A stretch of 64,000 nt of DNA from Deltaproteobacteria bacterium (GTDB taxonomy: Bacteria > Lernaellota > Lernaellaia > JACKCT01), in assembly GCA_027493875.1 (NCBI GenBank), contig JAOSJX010000001.1:1-64000 (forward strand). Direction: 5' to 3'. Shown here piece by piece: positions 22,299 through 31,001 of this stretch. The position numbers and the translations under genes were made by a program. The notes beneath the pieces were generated by a model. That model was not told where the DNA came from, did not search any database, and saw only the letters and a program-made list of their open reading frames with translations. The stretch's first letter is position 1, and every line of letters starts with the position of its first letter.

Positions 22299-23559
22299 AG
22301 CAAATCCTCCACCGATTCGAGGCCGACGGACAGCCGGATCATTTCCGGGCTGACGCCGGCCAGCCGTAGCTCGTCGTTGCTGAGTTGTTGGTGCGTTGTC
22401 GAGGCCGGGTGAATGACGAGGCTTCGCGCGTCGCCGACGTTGGCCAGATGCGAGAATATCTGGAGCGATTCGATGAATTTTCGCCCGGCCTCGCGCGCAT
22501 CCTCGCCCTTGGCCTTGAGGTCGAACGAGAAAACGGCCCCCGGCCCTTTCGGAAGGTATTTTTGGCGCGCTCATGGTCGGGGTGGCCGGACAATCCGGCG
22601 TACCAGACCGATTCCACGGCGGTATGATCCGCCAGAAACTCCGCCACGGCCCTCGCATTGGCGACGTGTCGTTCCATCCGCACGGAAAGCGTTTCCAGCC
22701 CCTGAAGGAGCAGAAACGCGTTCATCGGCGAGAGGCAGGCGCCGGTGTCGCGTAGCGTTTCGGCGCGCACTTTCGTCAAAAAAGCGTAATGGCCGAACGT
22801 GTCCCAGAACCGGAGCCCGTGATACGAGGGCGACGGGTCGGTGATCGTGGGAAAGCGGCCGTAATCGAATTTTCCGGAGTCGACGACGACGCCGCCGATG
22901 CTGTTGCCGTGGCCGCCGATGAATTTCGTCGCCGAATGGACGACGATGGCGGCGCCCCATTCGATCGGGCGGCATAAATAGGGCGTTCCGAACGTGTTGT
23001 CGACGATCAGCGGAATCTTGCGCGACTCGGCGAGGGCGGCGAGGGCTTCCAGATCGAGCACGCGGCCGCGCGGGTTTCCCACCGTTTCGCCGAACAGCGC
23101 GCGCGTTTTGGGCGTGATCGCCCGCTCCCAATTCGCGACGTCCTCGGGCTCGACAAAATGAACCTTGATCGACAGCTTCTTGAGCGTGTGCGTGAATTGG
23201 GTGACCGTTCCGCCGTAGAGATGCGCGGACGAAACGATTTCGTCGCCCGGCGAAAGCAGCGTCATCAGCGTCACGAACTGCGCCGCCATGCCGCTCGCCA
23301 CGGCGACGGCGCCGGTGCCGTTCTCCAGCGACGCGACGCGCTCCTCGAGCACCGCGGTCGTTGGATTGCTGATGCGCGTGTAGATATTGCCGTACTGCTT
23401 CAGCTCGAAAAGCTGCGCCGCGTACTTGGTATCTTCGAAAACGTATGAGGTGGTTTGATAGATCGGCGTCGCGCGCGCGCCGACGACGGCGTCGGGGATA
23501 TGCCCCGCGTGCACCATGCGCGTCTCGAAGCCGAACCGCCGCTTGTCGTTGTCCGCCAC
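22259..23559 (-). CDS. metY: O-acetylhomoserine sulfhydrylase (aminocarboxypropyltransferase)
   Basis: About 433 residues, the full length of MetY. It makes homocysteine from O-acetylhomoserine and sulfide, a PLP enzyme of the Cys/Met metabolism family. GTG 23559 is chosen ([19 protein letters not shown]). Motifs: [71 protein letters not shown] and [14 protein letters not shown] with the PLP lysine. A frame change at a T/A run near 22560 leads to [15 protein letters not shown] and [18 protein letters not shown], the conserved C-terminal substrate region. Upstream cupin gene is 12 bases away; downstream CoA-binding gene overlaps. Soluble, cytoplasmic. Confidence 0.92.
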
Positions 23560-23570
23560 GTTGCCCCCGT

Positions 23571-24014
23571 TCAGGTTTTGATAAATGCGGCCACGGCGGG
23601 CACCGCACGCAGCGCCGCCAGCGCGTCCGCGTCGGGAAGCTGCGGCCGGTCGCGCTCGACGTTCACGAGGCAGAGAAAGCCCAGTATTTCGCCGCTCACC
23701 GGTTGAAACTGGTGCCACGTAAGCGCCGGGACACGGACCACATCGAAACAGCGCACGTCGTGGACGCGGTCGCCCACGAGACACCGACCTTCGCCGCGAA
23801 TAATCATCACCACGTGAAGATGTTCATGCCGTTCGAGGGTGGAATAGCCGCCTTCCTCGACTTCGAAATAGCGCCACTGGCAAGGAAGTTCCGGGTCTCC
23901 TTCGAAAACGACCTGCCGCGTGATGGATTTGAAATGCGTGCCGTTTTCCTTGTAGGCGAGCACGGAAACGCCGCCCCACCGAAAATTTTCCGCCCAACGC
24001 GATACCGGTTCCAT
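23571..24014 (-). CDS. Single-domain cupin protein
   Basis: An intact 147-residue cupin. ATG 24014 follows AAGGAG by 8 bases. The two cupin motifs are visible: RHEHLHVVMIIRGEGRCLVG gives the His pair and conserved Glu/Gly turn, and ALTWHQFQPVSGE the second His. Upstream, QWRYFEVEEGGYSTLERHE is the usual lead-in. It could bind a metal and sense or process a small molecule. It is first in the cupin-metY-CoA-binding operon, so a regulatory or sulfur-related role is plausible. The substrate cannot be told. Confidence 0.85.
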   Translation of the reverse strand: MEPVSRWAENFRWGGVSVLAYKENGTHFKSITRQVVFEGDPELPCQWRYFEVEEGGYSTLERHEHLHVVMIIRGEGRCLVGDRVHDVRCFDVVRVPALTWHQFQPVSGEILGFLCLVNVERDRPQLPDADALAALRAVPAVAAFIKT

Positions 24015-24079
24015 GCTCTGCGCTCCTTGCGCGTCCGAATCAAAAGGGAAACGTTATCACGCCGGTCCCAAGGGCGACA

Positions 24080-24100
24080 ACGGGCGGCCTTGCTGCCCGT
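24080..24100. other. Perfect-looking hairpin between divergent metY operon and modA
   Basis: ACGGGCGGC at 24080-24088 can pair with GCTGCCCGT at 24092-24100 (one G-T wobble) around a 3-base loop. No T run follows on either strand, so it is not a standard terminator. It may be an operator dyad or a leader structure for one of the divergent genes. Confidence 0.4.
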
Positions 24101-24145
24101 GGTTTCAGCGTGCTAGCGTTCGCGCCGAATCATGAGGAGTTCCGC

Positions 24146-24917
24146 TTGTTTCGAGCAACCGGAATCGCCGTCCTGGCTTTCGCGGCGTTGCCGCTCGTGG
24201 CGTCCCAAGCCGGCGCCGTCGAGATTTACGTCTTTGCCGCCGCCAGCCTCCAGGACGCGCTGAACGAAACCGTTGCCGCCTACGGCTCGCCTCCAAGGCG
24301 ACCGCGTCGTCGCGAATTTCGCGTCGACGTCGACGCTGGCCCAGCAGATCATCGCGGGGTCGCCGTGCGACGTTTTTATATCTGCGAACGAAAAATGGAT
24401 GGATCACGTCGAGGAAAAAGGCGCCGTGATTCCAGGGACGCGCCGCGATTTCCTTAAAAACACGCTCGTCCTAATTACGCCGAAAAACGCGTCGGCGGCG
24501 ATCGCGGCGCCGAGCGATCTTCTCGGCCCAGCCTGCCCACATCTCGCTTTGGGCGAACCGAACAGCGTGCCCGCGGGAATCTATGCAAAGCAATCGCTGA
24601 CGAGTCTCGGGCTCTGGGACAGGGCGCAAGACCGCCTTTTGCCGGCGCTCGACGTGCGCACCGCGCTGGCGTATGTGGAGCGGGGAGAAGCGGCCTGCGG
24701 CATCGTGTATTCGACGGACGCGAAAATATCAAACAAAGTCAAAACCGTGCTCACCCTGCCCGCGGACAGTCACACGCCGATCGTCTATCCGATCGCGCGC
24801 ACGGCCAACGGAAAAGAGCCCGAGGGCGGCGGGCGATTCATGGCCTTTCTCGACACGCCCAAAGCCGCCGCCGTCTTTGAGAAGCACGGCTTTTTAGCGA
24901 TTTCGCCGGGCCGGTAG
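24146..24917 (+). CDS. modA: Molybdate ABC transporter, periplasmic binding protein
   Basis: About 257 residues, typical ModA size. A TTG start at 24146 is chosen because GAGGAG lies 6 bases upstream and a signal peptide follows at once (MFRATGIAVLAFAALPLVASQAGA). The mature start VEIYVFAAASLQDALNE carries the oxyanion-binding Ser of ModA. A frame change near 24292 leads to VVANFASTSTLAQQIIAGSPCDVFISA (second Ser region), then GIVYSTDAKIS and the conserved C-terminal FLDTPKAAAVFEKHGFLA. It binds molybdate or tungstate in the periplasm and delivers it to ModBC just downstream. Molybdenum supply could serve molybdoenzymes elsewhere in the genome. Confidence 0.9.
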
Positions 24918-24921
24918 CGGT

Positions 24922-25587
24922 ATGATGTCGCCGATTATCCTGTCGATCGCTGTTTCGTTCGCCGCGACGATTATCTGCGCGCCGATGGCGTGGTGCTTCG
25001 CTTCGCTTGTCGTGCGCCGGCGATTTCCCGGCCGCATGGCGCTCGACGCGATGCTCAATCTCCCGCTCGTTTTACCGCCGCTCGTCACGGGTTATTTTCT
25101 CCTCGTCGTCTTCGGCGGCCACGGCATGATCGGCCGCTATCTCGATCAGTGGTTGGGCCTGCGGCTGGCATTTACGACCGCCGCCGCCGTCATCGCGGCG
25201 ATGACGGTGGCCTTCCCGCTTTTCTACCGGGCCGTGAAATTATCGCTGGAGAGCATGGACCGCCGAATGGAAGACATCGCGGCGACGCTCGGCGCGACGC
25301 GGTGGGATATCCTTTGGAGCATCACGGTTCCGCTCAACTGGCGCGGGCTCGTCACCGGCGCCGTCACGACCTTCGCGCGGAGCCTCGGCGAATTCGGCGC
25401 GACGATCATCTTCGCCGCGAATATCCCGGGCAAAACGCAGACGATTCCCCTCGCCGTTTTCAACTACATCAACACGCCCGGCGGCGACGCCAAGGCGCTG
25501 CCGCTGATTGTCATCGCCACGCTGATTTCCGCCGCGGCGATGGCCTCGTCCTATTATCTGGCGCCGGACCGGGAGCCGAGCCGCTGA
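24922..25587 (+). CDS. modB: Molybdate ABC transporter, permease
   Basis: An intact 221-residue permease with about five helices. It starts at ATG 24922, four bases after the modA stop. The EAA loop that docks the ATPase is visible: RRMEDIAATLGATRWDILWSI, then FARSLGEFGATIIFAANIPGKT, a hallmark of ModB/CysT-type permeases. Its stop overlaps the modC ATG (TGATG), so expression is coupled. It forms the membrane channel of the molybdate importer. Confidence 0.94.
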   Translation: MMSPIILSIAVSFAATIICAPMAWCFASLVVRRRFPGRMALDAMLNLPLVLPPLVTGYFLLVVFGGHGMIGRYLDQWLGLRLAFTTAAAVIAAMTVAFPLFYRAVKLSLESMDRRMEDIAATLGATRWDILWSITVPLNWRGLVTGAVTTFARSLGEFGATIIFAANIPGKTQTIPLAVFNYINTPGGDAKALPLIVIATLISAAAMASSYYLAPDREPSR

Positions 25588-26656
25588 TGCTTGGGTTGCG
25601 CTGCGAGAAACGCTTCGGCGATTTTCAGCTCAAAGCCGACGTTTTGCTTGACGCCACCGCGACGTGCATCTTTGGGCCGTCCGGCTGCGGAAAAACAACC
25701 ATCGCGCGGATGGCCGCCGGCTTGCTGTCTCCCGACGCCGGCGAAATCCGATGGGGCGACGACCTTCTGTTTTCGAGCGACGCGCGCATCAACCGCCCGC
25801 CGCGCGAACGCGGCATTGCGTACGTGCCGCAGGACGTTCTCTTGTTCCCGCACATGACGGTCCGCAAAAATCTCTTGTACGGCTTCGAGCGGACGGCGCC
25901 GTCCCGGCGCGCGATTCATCCCGACGACGTGATCTCGTTGCTGGAACTCGGCGCGATGCTGGATAAGAACCCCCACCAACTCTCCGGCGGGCAGGCGCAG
26001 CGCGTGGCGATCGGACGCGCGCTTTTGTCCAATCCGAATCTGCTGGTCATGGACGAGCCGCTCTCGAGCCTCGACCGCGCGCTCAAGCGGCGCATTCTCG
26101 CGTACCTGCGCGAAATTCCAAATCGCTTCGGCGTCCGCCTCATGTACGTGACGCACGCCATTGACGAGATCTTCGGCGTCGGCGAAAAGGTGCTGCTGAT
26201 GCGCCCGGGGAGATTCTGGCCTACGGGCCGCCCGAGCAATTATTCGACGATCCCGCCCTTTTTGCGACAATCTCCACGGAAGGCTACACGAATCATCTGA
26301 CGGGAAAAGCTGTCGGGCATCCGGAGGGCGACCGGTTGATCATCGACTGCGGCGCCTTTCAACTGGACCCGGGGCCCCGGGCCAACCTCCAAAACGGCCA
26401 ACCGGCGGCGGCGCGTATTCACGCGCGCAATATCATCCTGGCCACGGAACCGCCGGTCCGCCTATCGGCCCAGAACGTGATCTCGGGCAGGGTTTCCCGT
26501 CTGGCGACGGCCGGCGGCGAGATGCTCGTTCACATCGACTCGGGGCAATCGGTCATTGCGGAAGTTACGCCGCGCGCCGTTAAAGAGCTGGAGCTTCGCG
26601 AGGGCCAATCGATTTATTGGATCGTCAAGTCGCATTCCATCGCCGTCGATGCGTAG
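25587..26656 (+). CDS. modC: Molybdate ABC transporter, ATP-binding protein with TOBE domain
   Basis: About 356 residues. The nucleotide-binding domain shows Walker A (IFGPSGCGKTTIARMAAG), Q loop (YVPQDVLLFPHMTVRKN), signature LSGGQAQRVAIGRALL and Walker B LLVMDEPLSSLD. A frame change near 26212, at a G run, joins LLMRPGEILAYGPPEQLFDD to the rest. The C-terminal part (AQNVISGRVSRLATAGGEML, then AVKELELREGQSIYWIVKSH) is a TOBE/Mop oxyanion-binding domain, as in standard ModC. It powers molybdate import with modA and modB. Confidence 0.92.
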
Positions 26657-26665
26657 CCGTCCCCG

Positions 26666-29564
26666 CTAGAAATTCGCGATCTCGACGATCGCCAGATCCG
26701 GCTGGTTTTCCATCAGAATTCCGATCGCCTCGGGACTCACGCCGGAGGCCCGAACTTCGAACTCACGCAGGCTGGGCATCTGAGCGATGGTCTTGAGGCC
26801 GGCATCGGTAATGTCAGATTCGGCCATCTGCAAGCTTCTTAGGTTGGGGAGCGCAACCACGAAATTCAGGCCGTCGTCACCCACCGCGGTTGCCCACAAT
26901 TCAAGCTCTCGGAGGTTCATGAGGCCTCGAATTTTGGATATTCCACTGCCGGTAACCTTGGTCGCGCCCAGCCCAAGCTTTTCCAGATTCTGCAGCTTGG
27001 CCACGGAATCCAGCCCCGCGTCCGACACGGCCGTCGCACCCACCTCCAGTTCCGCCAGTGACGCCAGCCGCTCCAGGTATTTCAGGCCGTCGTCGCCGAC
27101 GGAAGTGCCCGCCAGCACCAGTTCTTCCAATCCCGTCAATCCGGACAAGTGGCGCAGCCCGGCGTCCGTGATCCTCGTTCCGGCGAGACCGAGCTGGCGA
27201 AGCGTTTTGATTTTCCCCAGCGTCACGAGCCCGGCGTCCGTCAATTTCGTCTCGCCCAACTCCAAATCCGTAAGGTCTTCCAAGTGCGACAGCGCCGCGA
27301 CACCGCGGTCCGTCACATTTGTTCCCGTCAACTCCAGATATCCGAGGTTCGAAATTTCGGCCAACGCACGGACTCCGTCGTCGGAGATCTTCGTGTAATA
27401 GAGTTCAACCGCATTCAACGAATTCAACCGGCTCAGCTCCCGCGCTCCGGCGTCTCCCACGTTTGTTCCCCAGAGCGAAAGGAACTGAAGTTCCTTCAAC
27501 GCCGAAACGTGGCGCATTCCTTTGTCGGCTACGGCGGTCCCCCGAGCTCCAGCGTAACAAGCCCGCGAAGCGATTCCAGCGACGCGAGTCCGTCGTCCGT
27601 GACGTTCGTACTCCATAGGGACAGTTCGATGAGCCGCGTCAGATTTGCGAGATGGCCGAGGCCTTCATCGCCGATATCGGTGCCCCCCAGGTTCAGGCGG
27701 CGTAAACTTCTCATCGGGGTCAAGTGGGCGAGGCCGGCATCCGTGACGTCGGTGTACCAAATTTGAAGGTCGCTGAGCCCGGATAGCCCCCGCCAAAGCG
27801 GCCAACCCATCGTCCGCGAGCTTCGTGGACCAGAGCTCCAGCGATTCGAGCGATTTGAGATTCGACAATCGCTTCACGCCGCGGTCGGTGACGTGCGTTA
27901 AACCCAGGCCGAGATACCGAAGGTTGGCCAATCCGGCCAAGCGCGCGACGCCCGCATCGCCCACTTCGGTGCCTCCTATCTCCAACCGTTCCAGAAACCA
28001 AAGATCGGCGAGATGGGAAAGGCCCTTGTCCGTTATTTCCGTGCTCCAAAGATTCAGGTCGCGCAGCCCCCGCAGGCGGCCGATACTTTCCATACTCAAG
28101 TCATTTGCATTGGTATCCGCCAAATCGAGCCGGTTCAGGTTAACAAGGGACGCTAACGCCCCCAAGCCGAGGGGCGAGAAGTTTCGGCCCGAGAGCCGCA
28201 GTTCGCGGAGATTGTCGAAACCGGCGAGTTCGCGTAGCGATCGATCCGTCCCCCCGGGCAAAGCTAAAAAAAGTGCCACCTTATTGAGGCGGCGCAGGCA
28301 GCCGCCCTGCACGGGCGCCTCCGGCCCGGTTACCCACCTCAGCGCCAAATAGGGCGACTGGTTGTCGTTGACGGCCGCGGCAATTTGCGGATCGCACAAC
28401 ACGCGGCTGTCAACGCGCAACGACGCCACGCGGGGGTGTTTCCTTATGATCGCCGCGCCCTCCTCGCCGGACAAGCCCACGAGATCGAGAGCGATCGGCT
28501 CGTTGTCCATGACGACGAGGCGGCCGCGCACCGCCACTTCGTGACTCGAGAAGTCGAACGCCTCCGCTTGCTCACGCGGGAGGGCAAGATCGACGGGAAT
28601 CGACGCTCCAAGCGTTTCCGTCGTCCACGGCGCGAGAGGATCGGCCGCGGTCAAATCATCCGCGCCGTCCTCGACATCTTCCGAAGGAGCCTTCGGCGAC
28701 GTTTGGATACTTTTGAGAAGGCGGGTGGCTTCCGCGTCGTAAGGAAAGTTTTCGATCGACTTGCGCAGTAGGCGCTCCGCTTCGTCGAGCCGCCCTTCGT
28801 AGATATAAATTTTCGCGAGTTCGTTAAATTTTTGTATTCAATTTCAGGGTTGATTTCAATGGCCTTTTTCAAAATTTTGCCGCGCTTTATCCAGACGCCC
28901 CCTGGCGGAGAAAAATCAGCCCCAAACCCTCATAAGGGCAAGTAAAATCCTCCGGGCGGGCCGCGAGCGCCGCATGGTAGTGTTTCAGGGCCGCGTCATC
29001 CTGCCCGCGGGCGTATTCAATGCCCGCGAGTTCGGCCAGCGCAAAGGGATTTCCTTCGTTCAACTCCAACACGCGGTTGAAAACGCGCTCGGCCTCTTCC
29101 ATGCGGTGCAAGCCGACAAGAGCATGGCCCTTGCCGATCAACGCAAGGATGCCGTCCGGCGCGATCGCCAATGCCATATTAAAACTTTGCAGCGCCACGC
29201 GATGCCGGTCCCGGTTTGCGTCCGCCCACCCAAGACCGAGGTAGACCGTTTGTTCCAACCAAGACCGGTACGGCCTATCATCCGTTTCGTTGCCCAATTC
29301 CTTCAAAGCCTCATTCAACTCGCTCACGGCTTGATCGTACTGTTGGCGGACAATCGCGAGGTGGCCGAAACCCGCGTGGGCGCCCGCCGTGCTTCCGCCG
29401 AGTTTCAGCATTCCGCCGAATAGATCTTCGGCCTCGTCGTAACGCCGATGGAGAATTTCGAGCATGCCTTTGAGGACGCGGTAACGCGGCTGCGCATCGA
29501 GGCGGATGGCGCGATCGACGGCCCGGTCCGCCGCTTCGTACCGCGCCGCATTCGCCAACTCCAA
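26666..29564 (-). CDS. TPR plus 24-residue leucine-rich-repeat protein (main part)
   Basis: Reading on from 29568-30098 in the same frame, this part begins with tetratricopeptide repeats (ELANAARYEAADRAVDR, MALAIAPDGILALIGKGHA, LAEIYIYEGRLDEAERLL-like blocks) down to about 28700. A middle domain follows (PVDLALPREQAEAFDFSSHE), then 21 leucine-rich repeats of exactly 24 residues with consensus LxxLxLxxTxVTDxGLxxLxxL, and an ending NQPDLAIVEIANF. Frame changes lie near 28895, 28830, 27790 and 27540. The LRR type is the cysteine-free ribonuclease-inhibitor-like/F-box class common in planctomycetes and deltaproteobacteria. A protein-binding role at the cell surface is inferred from the lipoprotein signal of the upstream part. 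Confidence 0.75.
26723..28240 (-). repeat. Tandem 72-bp coding repeats (21 leucine-rich repeats)
   Basis: Twenty-one consecutive 24-residue units can be laid out without gaps once frame shifts at about 27790 and 27540 are corrected. Examples are NLWSTEITDKGLSHLADL, NLGGTDIGDEGLGHLANL and GLAGTRITDAGLRHLSGL. DNA identity between units is low, so the array is old and maintained by selection rather than recent duplication. Confidence 0.85.
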
Positions 29565-29567
29565 AGC

Positions 29568-30098
29568 TCAGTGAAACAACTTGTCCGCCGGTAAACGATC
29601 GAAATCGACATCGTCCGATTGCGTCGCCTTATTCGTCCCTAATCTCGTATAGAGCTCGCCCATGCCTTGGTAGGCGCAGGCCCAATGTGTTCCGTCGGTG
29701 CGGTGATAATTGAAGCGCGCGCGGCGCAGGACCGAATCGCGGAACAATTGCTCGGCGCCGCGGTAGTTCGTGGCCTTCATCTCGATGCGTCCGAGCACGG
29801 TCTTGGCACGCTGGAGGCGATAGACGTTGTTATACGCCTGCGCGAGTTTCGCCGCGTAGAGCGCCGCCCGCCGCGCTTCTTCCGGGCGGTCGAGCGCGAG
29901 CAATGCTTCGGCCAACCGAGTGTTGGCGGCGATATCGTTGGGATTCCGCGCGAGCGCGTCCCGCCAGCGCGCCTCCTCCCGGACCGGCGGCTGCGGCGTT
30001 TCACTTAAGGTTTCGTCCGCGGGCGGCTCCGAGCGGCCACACGAAACGGCGGCGAACGCGGCGGCGAAAGCGAGGACGACGAGTAGGCGGCGCCACAT
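29568..30098 (-). CDS. N-terminal lipoprotein/TPR part of the TPR-LRR protein, ending at an in-frame TGA
   Basis: ATG 30098 opens a lipoprotein signal: positive start, LLVVLAFAAAFAAVSCG with the lipobox AVSC (lipidated Cys near residue 20). TPR-like helices follow (LARNPNDIAANTRLAEALLAL, RPEEARRAALYAAKLAQAY). The frame stops at TGA 29570-29568 after PADKLFH, yet the same frame continues immediately as ALELANAARYEAADRAVDRA, the next TPR. No ribosome site precedes the TTG at 29564. The stop is therefore probably a sequencing error or recent nonsense mutation, and both parts one protein of about 1140 residues. As given, the product is a 176-residue secreted lipoprotein. Confidence 0.72.
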   Translation of the reverse strand: MWRRLLVVLAFAAAFAAVSCGRSEPPADETLSETPQPPVREEARWRDALARNPNDIAANTRLAEALLALDRPEEARRAALYAAKLAQAYNNVYRLQRAKTVLGRIEMKATNYRGAEQLFRDSVLRRARFNYHRTDGTHWACAYQGMGELYTRLGTNKATQSDDVDFDRLPADKLFH

Positions 30099-30172
30099 GA
30101 TGAAAGCTCTCCAAAAGAAGAACGCGGGACGAACCAAACCCTTACGGCCGGCCGTCACGCCCGTCCGCTCGG

Positions 30173-30202
30173 TTGACCCTATCGTATCGCGCGGGACATA
30201 GT
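30173..30202 (+). promoter_or_regulatory. Candidate sigma70-type promoter
   Basis: TTGACC at 30173-30178 and CATAGT at 30197-30202 are 18 bases apart, 38 bases upstream of the metallo-hydrolase ATG at 30240 in a 140-base divergent intergenic region. By-eye match only. Confidence 0.35.
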
Positions 30203-30239
30203 ATCGCACCAAACCATTCCGGATAAAACCTGATTTGAC

Positions 30240-31001
30240 ATGCCAATCGAGATTCGGTACCTGCGCGCCTCGATGGCGCTTATTTCGCTGGACGGTTTCA
30301 CCGTTCTGACCGATCCATGGTTTCGCCGGCGCATGCGCGGACTGCCGGTCTACGTCCGTCCGGCGCTCTCCGCGGAGCAGCTTCCGCCGTTGGATTTGAT
30401 TCTTGTCAGCCACCTGCATCCCGATCACTTCGACGCGGCGGCTCTCGCGCGTCTTGCGCATCCCTGCCCTTGTCTCGTGGGACCGCCGGCCCTCGACGAA
30501 CGACGCCGCGGGCCGAAGGTCGAACGCGTCGTCCGACTCGACGACGGCGGCGTCTTCGAGGGCGACGGCTTTACGGTCCGCGCCGTCCGCGTTCAGCATT
30601 CCGGCTACGAAAACGCGTATATGCTCCGGCGCAACGGGCGGACGTTGTTTTTCGGCGGCGATGCGCGTTATGACGAAACGTTCCGGCGGATCGGCACCGA
30701 AGAGAAAATCGACGTGGCGCTTCTTCCCGTCGGAGGAACGGAAATCATCGGACGGCGCATCGTCATGGACCCCGAGGATGCGTATCAGGCGGCGCTCGAT
30801 CTCAATGCGCGCGTCGTCGTGCCGATTCACGAAGGCGGCGAATGGATGAGCGTTCCTCCTCTGTCCCGCCACCCCGGGCGCGCGGCGCATCTTGCGCAAC
30901 TGGCCCGCGACCGCGGCGCGCCGTTTCGTGTGCGGGTCATTCCGCCGGGGCAAACCGCGCGGCTTGACAATGCGGCGAGCGACGCCAAGGAGCCGGCGTG
31001 A
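30240..31001 (+). CDS. Metallo-beta-lactamase-fold hydrolase (UlaG/L-ascorbate-6-P lactonase-like)
   Basis: An intact 253-residue MBL-fold protein. Metal ligands: LILVSHLHPDHFD (HxHxDH), VQHSGYENAYML for the third His, and FFGGDARYDETF for the bridging Asp, then VVVPIHEGGEWM for the last His. The N-terminal IRYLRASMALISLDGFTVLTDPWF is the usual beta-strand opening with TDPW. This subgroup includes UlaG and NAPE-PLD-like hydrolases. The stop overlaps the GTG of the carbamoyltransferase (GTGA), so they are likely one functional unit. Substrate unknown; hydrolysis of a lipid, lactone or phosphodiester is possible. Confidence 0.85.
   Translation: MPIEIRYLRASMALISLDGFTVLTDPWFRRRMRGLPVYVRPALSAEQLPPLDLILVSHLHPDHFDAAALARLAHPCPCLVGPPALDERRRGPKVERVVRLDDGGVFEGDGFTVRAVRVQHSGYENAYMLRRNGRTLFFGGDARYDETFRRIGTEEKIDVALLPVGGTEIIGRRIVMDPEDAYQAALDLNARVVVPIHEGGEWMSVPPLSRHPGRAAHLAQLARDRGAPFRVRVIPPGQTARLDNAASDAKEPA

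Noticed and set aside
24015..24145. SAM riboswitch in front of the cupin-metY operon
   Set aside because: Only about 130 bases separate the divergent genes, and the conserved SAM-I core could not be recognised.
26723..28240. CRISPR or non-coding tandem repeat
   Set aside because: The 72-base periodicity is at the protein level only, with low DNA identity; it encodes LRRs.
29568..29570. Selenocysteine at the in-frame TGA of the TPR protein
   Set aside because: No SECIS-like hairpin was seen nearby, and a Sec residue in a TPR helix has no obvious role.
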